A stretch of 64,000 nt of DNA, taken from positions 1 to 64,000 of the forward strand of contig CAJTOB010000006.1 in NCBI GenBank assembly GCA_910578035.1. Direction: 5' to 3'. Position 1 is the first letter of the stretch. Each line of letters opens with the position of its first letter. Made by a program: the position numbers and the translations under genes. Below, piece by piece: positions 7,561 through 16,154 of this stretch. Below the pieces are notes generated by a model. That model was not told the origin of the DNA. It was given only the letters and a program-made list of their open reading frames with translations, and searched no databases. The stretch is from an uncultured Muribaculaceae bacterium. Its GTDB lineage: Bacteria; Bacteroidota; Bacteroidia; Bacteroidales; Muribaculaceae.

Positions 7561-8202
7561 ATGACTGAAGAGCTTTTAAACGACTATATAGAGGCGCATA
7601 TAGGCGCCGAGCCCGAGATTCTGCGCCGTCTCTACAGGCAGACACACCTCACGCGGCTCTATCCGCGCATGTGCTCGGGCCATGCGCAGGGGCGTCTGCT
7701 GGCTATGTTTACACGCATGATACGTCCGCACCGTATCCTCGAACTCGGCACATTTACGGGATACTCGGCGCTGTGTTTCGCCGAGGCCATGCCCGAAGGC
7801 TGCACGATAGAAACAGTAGAGGTAGACCCCGAATATGCCGACAATCTCCGCGAACTTTTTGCGTCTTCGCCCCGCGGCAGGGATATACGCCTGCACATAG
7901 GCGATGCCAAGGAACTCATAGACCCTATAATGAGCGAAGGCGAGCCTGTAGATATGGTGTTTATCGACGCCGACAAGCGGGCTTACCGGGCTTATTATGA
8001 GGCTGTGATGCGCCATCTGCGTCCGGGTGCATTCATTATTGCCGACAATACTCTCTGGGATGGCAAAGTCATAGATACCGGCGCACACGACCTCCAGACC
8101 GAAGGAATACGGGCTTTCAACGACCTCGTGGCCGAAGACCCGCGTGTGACAAAGGCCATTATTCCGATTCGCGACGGCCTTACCATCATACAGGTTATAT
8201 AA
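7561..8202 (+). CDS. O-methyltransferase, class I SAM-dependent (caffeoyl-CoA OMT-like)
   Basis: A 213-residue enzyme of the methyltransferase family 3/COMT-like fold. Motif I reads LELGTFTGYSAL, followed by ETVEVDPEY (ribose-binding acidic residue), and FIDADK with the metal-binding aspartate, then ADNTLWDGKV. These match bacterial cation-dependent O-methyltransferases that act on catechol-like or small hydroxylated substrates. The true substrate is unknown. It has a 68-nt upstream gap and stands alone before the ClC gene. Confidence 0.88.
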   Translation: MTEELLNDYIEAHIGAEPEILRRLYRQTHLTRLYPRMCSGHAQGRLLAMFTRMIRPHRILELGTFTGYSALCFAEAMPEGCTIETVEVDPEYADNLRELFASSPRGRDIRLHIGDAKELIDPIMSEGEPVDMVFIDADKRAYRAYYEAVMRHLRPGAFIIADNTLWDGKVIDTGAHDLQTEGIRAFNDLVAEDPRVTKAIIPIRDGLTIIQVI

Positions 8203-8246
8203 CAACTTTTTTGCAGGATAATGCATTATAAATACATGCAAATCCT

Positions 8247-9590
8247 GTGAAAATGAAAGCTGGAAACCGTCATAAATTCAGCCTCGTCGCCTATCTCCGT
8301 CTGGTGCACCGTAAAATGCCCCGGAAGGCATATTTCATGATTCTTGCAGCTGCCGTAGGTTTCGCTACCGGAATTGCCTGTGTTGTTCTAAAGACGCTTA
8401 TCAAGTGGGTGTCGCATGTCATGCTGAGCCATTTTCACCCTGAAGGCAACTGGATTCTGCTCATTCTTCCTGTCATTGGTATCACACTCGTTGCTATATT
8501 CTGCCGATACATAATTCGCTGTCAATTGTCGGAAGGCACCGACCGCCTTATCAAATTTCTGCATAAGGGTGGCTATAGGATAAGCAGCAAACTCATGTTC
8601 GGGCCTATTATAGCCAATGTACTTACGCTCGGCTTAGGTGGCTCGGCCGGTGCCGAGGGGCCTATAGCAGTGACAGGGGCGTCGATCAGCGGCACTCTCG
8701 CGCGATGCCTCGGCATGACTCCGCATCAGATACGCATATTCATAGGGTGTGGTGCCGGTGCCGGTATAGCTGCCATATTCAAGGCTCCTGTGGGCGGAAT
8801 GCTCTTCGCGCTCGAGATTCTGCAACTGCCCTTTACCACCTTTACGGTGCTGGCCTTGCTGCTGTCGTGCCTCGCGGCGGCTCTGACATGCTATATATTT
8901 ACCGGATTTACATTCGACGTATTTCTTAACTCGGCCGAACCATTCGGAGCCGAATCTTATGTGGCCTTGGCCGTATTCGGCGTCGTGGCCGGTCTTTACA
9001 GCCTCTTTTATAACCACAGTGTGCGCACTGCCGGACGCCTGCTCGACCGCATCGGTCCGGTCTGGGGCAAGATACTCACAGCCGGAATCATGCTCGGAAT
9101 ACTTCTGTATCTGTTTCCGGCACTCTATGGTGAAGGCTACGGCGTGATGGACAGTATGCTCAACGGACGCATCGATGCTCTCTACGACGGTACTCCAATA
9201 AGCGCCGGGCGCGGTCTCGGTCATATAGCCCTGATAGTAGGAGGAATACTACTTTTCAAGGGCTGGGCTGTCGGCCTGACAACCAAGGCTGGAGTCGCCG
9301 GCGACTTCGCTCCCACACTCTTTGCCGGTTCGTTGGCAGGGCTGCTTTTTGCTATGGTGGCCAATCATCTGTGTGGCTGTTCTTTGCCTGTTGGCGATTT
9401 TGCTCTTATCGGCATGTGTGCGGTGTTCGCGGGAGTCATCAGGGCGCCATTCATGGCAATGTTCCTCACTCCGGAAATGACCGGTAATTTCACACTTTTT
9501 TTGCCGATGGTGCTTGCTTCGGCGCTATGCTATGGTGTGGTCCGTCTTGTAAAGTCGGAAAACTTCTATCACGAGAGATTTTTCAAGTAA
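8247..9590 (+). CDS. ClC-family chloride channel/transporter
   Basis: A 447-residue polytopic inner-membrane protein of the ClC family, lacking cytoplasmic CBS domains. Recognisable signature regions are GGSAGAEGP near residue 131 (canonical GxxGREGP, keeping the gating glutamate but with alanine for arginine), APVGGMLFALEI, and GVAGDFAPTLFAG (canonical GxFxP). The usual GSGIP helix region is degenerate (CQLSEGTDRL). In ALEI the position of the internal proton glutamate of E. coli ClcA is isoleucine, as in channel-type members. Its 3' end overlaps the convergent glycosyltransferase gene by 22 nt. The transported ion is therefore uncertain. Confidence 0.88.
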   Translation: MKMKAGNRHKFSLVAYLRLVHRKMPRKAYFMILAAAVGFATGIACVVLKTLIKWVSHVMLSHFHPEGNWILLILPVIGITLVAIFCRYIIRCQLSEGTDRLIKFLHKGGYRISSKLMFGPIIANVLTLGLGGSAGAEGPIAVTGASISGTLARCLGMTPHQIRIFIGCGAGAGIAAIFKAPVGGMLFALEILQLPFTTFTVLALLLSCLAAALTCYIFTGFTFDVFLNSAEPFGAESYVALAVFGVVAGLYSLFYNHSVRTAGRLLDRIGPVWGKILTAGIMLGILLYLFPALYGEGYGVMDSMLNGRIDALYDGTPISAGRGLGHIALIVGGILLFKGWAVGLTTKAGVAGDFAPTLFAGSLAGLLFAMVANHLCGCSLPVGDFALIGMCAVFAGVIRAPFMAMFLTPEMTGNFTLFLPMVLASALCYGVVRLVKSENFYHERFFK

Positions 9591-10606
9591 AGCTTGTCGT
9601 AGGCTTCGATAGTGCGCGAAATATCGAATCGACGCACGTATTCGAGAGCCTCACCGGCGCGGGTAAGTGAGGCAGGATAGTCATTCATCAGCTTTTCGAT
9701 GGCGTCAGCAAAACTTTCAGGACTCCCCTTTTCTGCCGAGAGGCAGAGGCGCCCGTGGTCGGCCACTTCCCAGGGTCCGTCGTGCTCGGTGAGTATCAGC
9801 GGAAGTCCTGCGGCCATGCCTTCGGCCACGGTGAGTCCGAAACCTTCGTATCGCGAGGGGTGTATCATGGCATCGTATTGGCAAAGATGCGAATAGATAT
9901 AGCTTCGGTCGTGTATGCCGGCAAACTCTATCCGGTCTGATACATTCTCGGTCCGGGCGAGTTGCCGGAGCTCTTCGAGCCCTGCGCCATAGCCGATGAA
10001 ACACAGCGACACGTTTTCGATACCCCGTTTTTTAAGGATAGCAATAGCTCGTATGGCAATATCCTGCCCTTTCTTTTCGGGCATGAGGCGTGCTACCTGC
10101 ACCAGTCTGAAGACGTCGGGGATTCCGTCCTTACGCCGCTTTATGGCGGCAGTGTCGATTCCGTTTGTGACTGTTGTCACCATTGCGCCCGGCAGCCGTC
10201 GCCGTATATCGGAGGCAACGGCATCGGTGATAGCCGCCATATGCACTCCGGCCGAATATTCCATTGTGATTCCGAGGTCGTGCACGGTATAGACGAGGCG
10301 TTTACGACGCAGACGCACCAGCCGGCAGAATTTTTCGTGATGCACATGCACAATATCCGGCCTGAGCCGTGCTATGGTCATGTTCAGGCGTGCCATCATC
10401 AGCAGCGGGGCGGCGCCCTCACGGCGGCGGAAGCGCACTATCTCCACTGCGGGGTCTATGGTGTCTATGACTTGCGCCGATTCGCGGTCGTTGACTATGA
10501 GCAGCGTCACGCGGTGGCCGCGGCGCAACTGCCCGTTCATGATGTCGACGAGCATCGTTTCGGCACCCCCGACTTCCATCGAATATGTGCAGTGAAGTAT
10601 ATGCAT
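9569..10606 (-). CDS. Glycosyltransferase family 4 protein
   Basis: A 345-residue GT-B glycosyltransferase. The N-terminal acceptor domain begins MHILHCTYSMEVGGAE, typical of GT4 enzymes, and HVHHEKF lies near residue 88. The C-terminal domain carries LVQVARLMPEKKGQD for donor phosphate binding and the E-x7-E motif EGFGLTVAE. It stands alone on the minus strand, with a -7 promoter element directly upstream at 10611-10618. Its stop lies inside the ClC gene. Donor and acceptor are unknown; a role in surface polysaccharide or glycolipid synthesis is likely. Confidence 0.87.
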   Translation of the reverse strand: MHILHCTYSMEVGGAETMLVDIMNGQLRRGHRVTLLIVNDRESAQVIDTIDPAVEIVRFRRREGAAPLLMMARLNMTIARLRPDIVHVHHEKFCRLVRLRRKRLVYTVHDLGITMEYSAGVHMAAITDAVASDIRRRLPGAMVTTVTNGIDTAAIKRRKDGIPDVFRLVQVARLMPEKKGQDIAIRAIAILKKRGIENVSLCFIGYGAGLEELRQLARTENVSDRIEFAGIHDRSYIYSHLCQYDAMIHPSRYEGFGLTVAEGMAAGLPLILTEHDGPWEVADHGRLCLSAEKGSPESFADAIEKLMNDYPASLTRAGEALEYVRRFDISRTIEAYDKLYLKNLS

Positions 10607-10610
10607 GCCA

Positions 10611-10618
10611 CAAAAATA
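10611..10618 (-). promoter_or_regulatory. -7 promoter element for glycosyltransferase 9569-10606
   Basis: CAAAAATA on the plus strand reads TATTTTTG on the minus strand, a match to TAnnTTTG. No clear -33 TTTG lies 20 nt upstream. It begins only 5 nt before the ATG, so the transcript would be leaderless or start at a later codon, or a different promoter is used. Confidence 0.35.
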
Positions 10619-10625
10619 GCCATTT

Positions 10626-10657
10626 TTCGGAAATTCGCGTAATTTTTCGTACTTTTG
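10626..10657 (+). promoter_or_regulatory. Bacteroidetes-type promoter for parE
   Basis: TACTTTTG at 10650-10657 matches the -7 element exactly. TTCG at 10626-10629, 20 nt upstream, matches the -33 TTTG with one mismatch. The leader before the parE ATG would be about 20 nt. Confidence 0.6.
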
Positions 10658-10681
10658 TAAGACCTAAAGCGCAGTAATCCT

Positions 10682-12640
10682 ATGACCGACGATAATATAA
10701 ATCAGCAGAATACCGGCGAACCCGCCGATGGCGTCTTTGCTCCCGCAGCAGCCGAATACAGCGAGGCCGACATTCAGACCCTCGACTGGAAAGAGCACAT
10801 ACAGCGCCGCCCCGGCATGTATATAGGCAAGCTCGGTGACGGCACAAACTCCGACGATGGTATCTATGTGCTCCTAAAAGAGGTGCTCGACAACTCCATC
10901 GACGAATATATGATGGGCTTCGGACGCCAGATAACCGTAGATGTCGATGCTCTTTCGGCTTCGATACGCGACTATGGACGCGGTATTCCCCTCGGTTCGC
11001 TCGTCGATGTGGCATCTAAGATGAACACCGGCGGAAAATATGATTCGCAGGCTTTCCAGAAGTCTGTCGGTCTCAACGGTGTCGGTCTCAAGGCCGTAAA
11101 CGCGCTTTCTACAGAATTCGAGATTATTGCATACCGCAACGGTCAGCGCAAGCGGGCTCTCTTCTCTATGGGCAATCTCATAGAAGAAAGCGACATAGAG
11201 CCGACAGAAGAGGCCAACGGCACTTTCGTGCGCTTTACGCCGTCGGCCTCCATATTCCGCGACTATGCCTTCCGCGACGAGTTTATCGAGCCGCTGCTGA
11301 AGAACTATACCTACCTCAACACCGGCCTGGCAATAGTCTTTAACGGCAGGCGCTTCATATCGAAAAACGGCCTCAAGGATTTGCTCAATGCCGCCCTTAC
11401 TCAGGAATCGCTCTATCCGATAATCCACCTCAAGGGCCCGGACATAGAAATAGCAATCACTCATGTTAACCAGTATGGCGAGGAATATTACTCCTTTGTC
11501 AACGGTCAGCATACCACCCAGGGCGGCACACACCTCAGTGCGTTCAAAGAGGCAGCCAGCCGCACGCTCAAGGATTTCTTCAACCGCAATTTCGAGTACT
11601 CCGATATCCGCAATGGTATGGTGGCCGCAGTTGCCGTGCGTGTGCAGGACCCCGTGTTTGAATCGCAGACCAAGACCAAGCTCGGCTCGCGCGACATGGG
11701 GCCCGACGGTCCGACCATAGCCAAATATATAGGCGATTTCATAAAGAAAGAACTCGACAACTATCTGCACCGCAATCTCGAGGTCGCCGACGTGATTCTG
11801 AAGAAGGTGCAGGAGAGCGAGCGCGACCGCAAGGCCATGGCCGGTGTGCAGAAGAAGGCTCGCGAGACGGCCAAGAAAGTGAGCCTCTACAACCGCAAGC
11901 TCAACGACTGCCGCGTGCACCTCAACGACGCCCGCGGCTCTGAGGAAAAGAAGGAAGCAACGAGCATTTTCATCACCGAGGGCGACTCGGCAGGCGGCTC
12001 CATCGAGAAGGTGCGCAATGTCGAGACCCAGGCTGTCTTCAAGCTTCGCGGAAAGCCTCTAAACACCTACGGCGCCACTAAAAAAGAACTGTACACCAAC
12101 GAGGAATTCAGCCTCCTTCAGGCTGCACTCAATATAGAAGACGGCATCGACGGCCTGCGCTACAACAAGGTAATCATAGCCACCGATGCCGATGTCGACG
12201 GCATGCACATACGCCTGCTCATGCTCACCTTCTTCCTCCAGTACTTCCCCGACCTCATCAAGAAGGGGCATGTATATGTGCTGCAGACGCCGCTCTTCCG
12301 CGTGCGCAACAAGAAGACGGCCAAGCGCTCGGGCCGCGCCAAAAAGGACGACGCACCCGACGATACCGTATACTGTTATACCGACGAGGAGCGCGTGGCC
12401 GCCATCAGGCGTTTCGGCGATAATGCGGAGATAACCCGATTCAAAGGTCTCGGCGAGATTTCGCCCGAGGAGTTCCGCGACTTCATCGGCGAGAACATGC
12501 GCGTGGACCGTGTGAGTCTGCGCAAGGACGACGGTGTGGCCGAGGTCCTGGAGTTCTACATGGGTAAGAACACCATGGAGCGCCAGAACTTCATCATCGA
12601 CAATCTCGTGGTCGAAGACGACACCCATATCGACAGCTGA
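10682..12640 (+). CDS. parE: DNA topoisomerase IV subunit B (type IIA topoisomerase ATPase subunit)
   Basis: This 652-residue subunit binds ATP and works with ParC to decatenate daughter chromosomes. The GHKL ATPase domain has E67 and N71 (KEVLDNSIDE), RDYGRGIP at 97-103 and the glycine-rich lid GLNGVGLKAVN at 130-140. QTKTKLGS near 329-336 carries the ATP-contacting lysine. The Toprim domain has EGDSAGG at 433-439 and the metal-binding DADVDG at 502-507. The length lacks the large insertion of some GyrB proteins, and the family as annotated in Bacteroidetes is ParE, though GyrB-type naming is possible. parC is not adjacent here. A heptamer repeat array separates it from coaD. Confidence 0.9.
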   Translation: MTDDNINQQNTGEPADGVFAPAAAEYSEADIQTLDWKEHIQRRPGMYIGKLGDGTNSDDGIYVLLKEVLDNSIDEYMMGFGRQITVDVDALSASIRDYGRGIPLGSLVDVASKMNTGGKYDSQAFQKSVGLNGVGLKAVNALSTEFEIIAYRNGQRKRALFSMGNLIEESDIEPTEEANGTFVRFTPSASIFRDYAFRDEFIEPLLKNYTYLNTGLAIVFNGRRFISKNGLKDLLNAALTQESLYPIIHLKGPDIEIAITHVNQYGEEYYSFVNGQHTTQGGTHLSAFKEAASRTLKDFFNRNFEYSDIRNGMVAAVAVRVQDPVFESQTKTKLGSRDMGPDGPTIAKYIGDFIKKELDNYLHRNLEVADVILKKVQESERDRKAMAGVQKKARETAKKVSLYNRKLNDCRVHLNDARGSEEKKEATSIFITEGDSAGGSIEKVRNVETQAVFKLRGKPLNTYGATKKELYTNEEFSLLQAALNIEDGIDGLRYNKVIIATDADVDGMHIRLLMLTFFLQYFPDLIKKGHVYVLQTPLFRVRNKKTAKRSGRAKKDDAPDDTVYCYTDEERVAAIRRFGDNAEITRFKGLGEISPEEFRDFIGENMRVDRVSLRKDDGVAEVLEFYMGKNTMERQNFIIDNLVVEDDTHIDS

Positions 12641-12644
12641 GTTA

Positions 12645-12709
12645 ATTACAAGTTAGGAGTTAGTAATCAGAAGTAACTCCTAACTTCTAACTACTAATTT
12701 CTAACTCAT
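12645..12709. repeat. Inverted heptamer repeat array (second copy)
   Basis: AGTTAGGAGTTA at 12651-12662 is the exact reverse complement of 12674-12685, giving a 12-bp stem with an 11-nt loop. The right side continues as CTTCTAA, CTACTAA, TTTCTAA repeats. Like the copy at 3411-3508, it fills the gap between a stop codon and the next start codon (parE to coaD) and could act as a terminator or mRNA stability element. Confidence 0.8.
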
Positions 12710-12711
12710 AT

Positions 12712-13143
12712 ATGAAAGCTTTGTTTCCGGGCTCGTTCCGTCCGTTCACCCGCGGGCATGCCGATATAGTGGAGCGTGCGCTTGCGCTTTTCGATGAAGT
12801 GGTGATAGCAGTAGGAGTGAATGCCTCCAAACCTCTTCATGACATCGAAGAAATTATCGGCCCGATAAAAAAAATATACGAAGGCGAGCCCCGGGTGAGA
12901 GTAGAGGCTTTTACCGGCCTTACAGCCGAATATGCCCGCACTGTAGGCGCCTCGTGCATAGTGCGCGGTGTCCGTTCTATGAAAGATTACGAGTACGAAC
13001 GCGACATGGCCGATATCAACCGACAACTTTCGGGCATCGAAACCGTTATATTATTCAGTAGACCCGAATTTGGCGCTATCTCATCGAGCGTTGTGCGCGA
13101 GCTCGAGAGCTACGGCGTCGATACCACCCCATATTTGCCATAA
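12712..13143 (+). CDS. coaD: Phosphopantetheine adenylyltransferase
   Basis: CoaD transfers AMP from ATP to 4'-phosphopantetheine to form dephospho-CoA, the penultimate step of coenzyme A synthesis. The 143-residue protein carries the nucleotidyltransferase motif GSFRPFTRGH at 7-16 (usually GSFDPxTxGH, histidines retained at the ends) and the C-terminal ISSSVVRE motif. IVRGVRSMKDYEYE is the conserved central segment. The next gene starts one nucleotide after its stop, so coaD and the S41 protease share a transcript. Confidence 0.93.
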   Translation: MKALFPGSFRPFTRGHADIVERALALFDEVVIAVGVNASKPLHDIEEIIGPIKKIYEGEPRVRVEAFTGLTAEYARTVGASCIVRGVRSMKDYEYERDMADINRQLSGIETVILFSRPEFGAISSSVVRELESYGVDTTPYLP

Positions 13144-13144
13144 A

Positions 13145-14737
13145 ATGAAAAAGATACTGCTTGCTTTCGCCGCTTTTGCCGCTATAACAGTCCAGGCCCA
13201 GGAATTTACCCCGGACACCAAACTCCGCATGGCAAACCATGTGATTGAGAATTTCTATGTGGAAGATGTCAATTCCGACACCATCGTAACCGAGGCCATA
13301 AAGGCCATGCTCAAGACCCTCGACCCGCATTCGGCATATACCTCGCCGGCCGAGACGAAAGAATTCACGCAGCCTCTCGAGGGCAAATTCAGCGGTATAG
13401 GCATTCAGTTCAATATGCTCGAGGACACTGTTTATGTCATTCAGACAATCACCGGCGGTCCGTCGCAGAAAGTCGGCATTATGGCCGGCGACCGCATAAT
13501 CAGCGCTAACGACACCGTGCTGGCCGGAAAGAAGATGATTAATACCGACGTGATGAAGCATCTGCGCGGTCCAAAGGGCTCTGTGGTAGACCTGCGGGTG
13601 AAGCGAGCCAACGATACCATCGATTTCCGTGTTGTCCGCGACGACATACCTCTCTACAGCGTAGACGAGACATTCATGGCCGACCCCACGACAGGCTATA
13701 TCCGCATCACCCGTTTTGCCGAGGAAACCGGCAAGGAGGTGTGCGATGCCATAGCGAAGCTCAAGAAGCAGGGCATGAAAAATCTCATCATAGACCTTAC
13801 CGATAACGGCGGAGGCTATCTCGGCGCCGCTTTCGATGTTGCCGGCGAATTTTTGCCCAAAAATACTCCTGTAGTTAGCACCGCCGGACGACGCTCGCCC
13901 GAGCATACATTCACAACCGAGACAACACCGTCATTCCCCGACGGCCGCGTGGTAATCATAGCCAATCAGCTGTCGGCTTCTGCCGCCGAAATCCTTTCGG
14001 GCGCTATCCAGGATAATGACCGCGGCCTTATCGTCGGACGCCGTACATTCGGCAAGGGGCTCGTGCAGCGACCCTTCCCCTTCCCCGACGGCTCTATGAT
14101 ACGTCTCACGGTATCGCGCTACTATACTCCTTCGGGCCGCTGCATACAGCGCCCCTATGAGAAGGGTCACTCGGAAGAATACTATCTCGACATGTACAAC
14201 CGCTTCAACAGCGGCGAGCTCTGGAGCGCTGACAGCATTCAGCGCCCCGATTCGCTCAAATATCTCACTCTAAAGAACAAACGCCCTGTTTACGGCGGTG
14301 GCGGTATCATTCCGGATGTATTTGTGGCCGCCGATACCTCGCGCTACAGTGTCTACTACCGCGACCTCATTGCCCGCGGCATTGTGAACCGCACATGTAT
14401 CAACTATGTAGACGCCAATCGCGCCGAGCTTTCGAAGGAATATCCAAATGACAATGATTTCCAGACACGTTTCAATGTGCCTCAGGATTTGCTCGACAAG
14501 CTTATAGCTAACGCAACCGACGCCAAAATAGAGTATAACGAAGAGCAGTGGAACCGCTCCAAACCCCTCATTGAGGCGATATTGAAAGGTCTCATTGCCC
14601 GCGACCTCTACGAGGATGGGTCGTACTATCGTCCGCTGAGCCGTCTGAATCCTGATTTCCGTCAGGCCCTCGACCTTATCAACGACCCCGAGCGCTATGC
14701 CCGCGTGCTCCGCGGAGAGCCCGATTCAGCCCAGTAG
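13145..14737 (+). CDS. S41-family C-terminal processing peptidase (CtpA/Prc-like)
   Basis: A 530-residue secreted serine protease starting at the ATG just after the coaD stop. The signal peptide is MKKILLAFAAFAAITVQAQ. A PDZ domain spans about residues 80-165 (ITGGPSQKVGIMAGDRI), followed by the tail-specific protease core. S279 (LSASAAE), K304 (FGKG) and Q308 keep the 25- and 4-residue spacing of the Ser-Lys-Gln set in E. coli Prc, so the enzyme looks active. Such enzymes cleave envelope proteins at their C-termini in the periplasm. The last 12 nt overlap the convergent gene at 14726. Confidence 0.92.
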   Translation: MKKILLAFAAFAAITVQAQEFTPDTKLRMANHVIENFYVEDVNSDTIVTEAIKAMLKTLDPHSAYTSPAETKEFTQPLEGKFSGIGIQFNMLEDTVYVIQTITGGPSQKVGIMAGDRIISANDTVLAGKKMINTDVMKHLRGPKGSVVDLRVKRANDTIDFRVVRDDIPLYSVDETFMADPTTGYIRITRFAEETGKEVCDAIAKLKKQGMKNLIIDLTDNGGGYLGAAFDVAGEFLPKNTPVVSTAGRRSPEHTFTTETTPSFPDGRVVIIANQLSASAAEILSGAIQDNDRGLIVGRRTFGKGLVQRPFPFPDGSMIRLTVSRYYTPSGRCIQRPYEKGHSEEYYLDMYNRFNSGELWSADSIQRPDSLKYLTLKNKRPVYGGGGIIPDVFVAADTSRYSVYYRDLIARGIVNRTCINYVDANRAELSKEYPNDNDFQTRFNVPQDLLDKLIANATDAKIEYNEEQWNRSKPLIEAILKGLIARDLYEDGSYYRPLSRLNPDFRQALDLINDPERYARVLRGEPDSAQ

Positions 14738-15175
14738 GCGCTTCACTTCGTTGCCGGGGCGCATGTTGATAGAAAATGCCGCACTGCGCCCTGTGGCCTC
14801 GCTGCGGTATTGTATATGATAGCGCTCTGAGGCGAGGCAGTCTATGCACGCATAGCCTATAGAGGCTGCCTCGGCGCTTCGTGAGCCCGCTGTGAGACGT
14901 TCTTCTATCGTGACATCGAACCCCGTTATCTTCACTGCAAGGCTATAGGCGCCTTCCATTGAGATTCCTTCGAGGCCATAGCGGTATATGTCGAGGCGGC
15001 CGCGGTCGTCGACACGCGCCACGATTCCGGCTTCCGACGGTGTGCTGTCGGGTGCGAGTTCGCCCGCGAAGAGAAATGTGCGCGCCTCGCCTTTGGTGCG
15101 GGGCATGGCGGCCAGACCTATCACTGCGGCGGCGATGAAAACGGCCACCACATAAAATTCGATGCTTCCGAACAT
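14726..15175 (-). CDS. Hypothetical membrane-anchored protein
   Basis: A 149-residue protein of unknown function. It has one N-terminal membrane segment (about residues 5-24, FYVVAVFIAAAVIGLAAM), followed by a soluble domain rich in beta strands that should face the periplasm. The start at 15175 is chosen because a promoter-like -7 element lies just upstream at 15197-15204; a longer upstream frame to 15424 would run through that promoter and into the divergent pldA. Tail-to-tail overlap of 12 nt with the S41 protease gene. I see no catalytic motif. Confidence 0.6.
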   Translation of the reverse strand: MFGSIEFYVVAVFIAAAVIGLAAMPRTKGEARTFLFAGELAPDSTPSEAGIVARVDDRGRLDIYRYGLEGISMEGAYSLAVKITGFDVTIEERLTAGSRSAEAASIGYACIDCLASERYHIQYRSEATGRSAAFSINMRPGNEVKRLLG

Positions 15176-15196
15176 GCTGTTTTTCGCTTTTTTCTG

Positions 15197-15228
15197 CAAA
15201 GATAAGCCAAGTAGCCATTCTTTTCGAA
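15197..15228 (-). promoter_or_regulatory. Bacteroidetes-type promoter (minus) for gene 14726-15175
   Basis: On the minus strand TATCTTTG (15204-15197) matches TAnnTTTG. TTCG at 15228-15225, 20 nt upstream, matches TTTG with one mismatch. It lies back to back with the pldA promoter. Confidence 0.55.
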
Positions 15229-15280
15229 AAATAGGACAATAAATGCTCTCCGGCATCGGCTTGTCATAGATTTTTTTGAG

Positions 15281-15288
15281 TATTTTTG
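15281..15288 (+). promoter_or_regulatory. -7 promoter element for pldA
   Basis: TATTTTTG followed by C matches TAnnTTTG. A TTG at 15261-15263 is 17 nt upstream, slightly closer than usual. The pldA ATG at 15294 begins about where transcription should start, so the message may be leaderless. Confidence 0.45.
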
Positions 15289-15293
15289 CACCT

Positions 15294-16154
15294 ATGCTAC
15301 AAAAATACATCACATTATACCGCAGCTTAGTTTTAGCGGCCATATTTTTCTGCTCGGCTTTTGCTGCCGGTGCACAGATTCTTGTCACCGGAGGCGGAGA
15401 ACCTATGTATGCCGACAGCATCAAACAGGATTTCTCAAATCAGCCCTACTTCGGCCTTTACAAAGACAATTACTTCATATTTGGCCCCTCTGTAGGCCCG
15501 AAAGCCAACAAACAGAATACCAACATCAAGTTTCAGATTTCGATAGCACAGCGTCTGACCCGCTCCACGCTTCCGTGGGGAACATATCTATATCTGTTCT
15601 ATACGCAGAAGTGCTTCTGGAATGTCCTTGAGAACTCCATGCCTATGACCGACCTTAATTTCAATCCGGGTATAGGCATTACGAAACCTTTATTCGTCAA
15701 AAACCGATATATAGGCAAGCTCACGTTTATGATAGAGCATGAGAGCAACGGCCGCGACAGCATACAGTCGCGCTCGTGGAACCGCGTGGCTCTTGCGGCA
15801 AACGTATTCGTAACCAAAAATCTGATGGTGCACGGCAAAATATGGGCGCCGATAGTCGACGGAGAGAATAACCGCGACATCGTGGACTACTGCGGATTCT
15901 GGCAGACAGGCTTTCAGGTAGTAAGCGACGACCGCCGTTTCAGCGGTGGTGTGACAATGGTAAAGCGCAAAGGCTGGAATCTCAATGCCAACGTGATTGT
16001 AGACCTGTCATACCGCATTTTCAAGCGCGACAACCAGTATCTCTTCCTTCAGTTCTATAACGGCTACGGCGAGGGCCTGCTTGAGTACAATAAATTTCAT
16101 TCTCAGGTGCGCGTCGGTCTGCTCATCAAACCCAAATTATTCAGCGATTTCTGA
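15294..16154 (+). CDS. pldA: Outer-membrane phospholipase A
   Basis: PldA (OMPLA) is a 12-strand outer-membrane barrel enzyme that hydrolyses phospholipids that reach the outer leaflet. The 286-residue protein starts MLQKYITLYRSLV and has a signal peptide ending near AAGAQ. H149, S151 and N163 (in EHESNGR and SRSWNR) keep the exact spacing of E. coli H142, S144 and N156, so the active site is intact. FYNGYGEGLLEYN near the end is another family motif. The stop overlaps the start of the DUF4369 lipoprotein by one base, suggesting an operon. Confidence 0.9.
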   Translation: MLQKYITLYRSLVLAAIFFCSAFAAGAQILVTGGGEPMYADSIKQDFSNQPYFGLYKDNYFIFGPSVGPKANKQNTNIKFQISIAQRLTRSTLPWGTYLYLFYTQKCFWNVLENSMPMTDLNFNPGIGITKPLFVKNRYIGKLTFMIEHESNGRDSIQSRSWNRVALAANVFVTKNLMVHGKIWAPIVDGENNRDIVDYCGFWQTGFQVVSDDRRFSGGVTMVKRKGWNLNANVIVDLSYRIFKRDNQYLFLQFYNGYGEGLLEYNKFHSQVRVGLLIKPKLFSDF

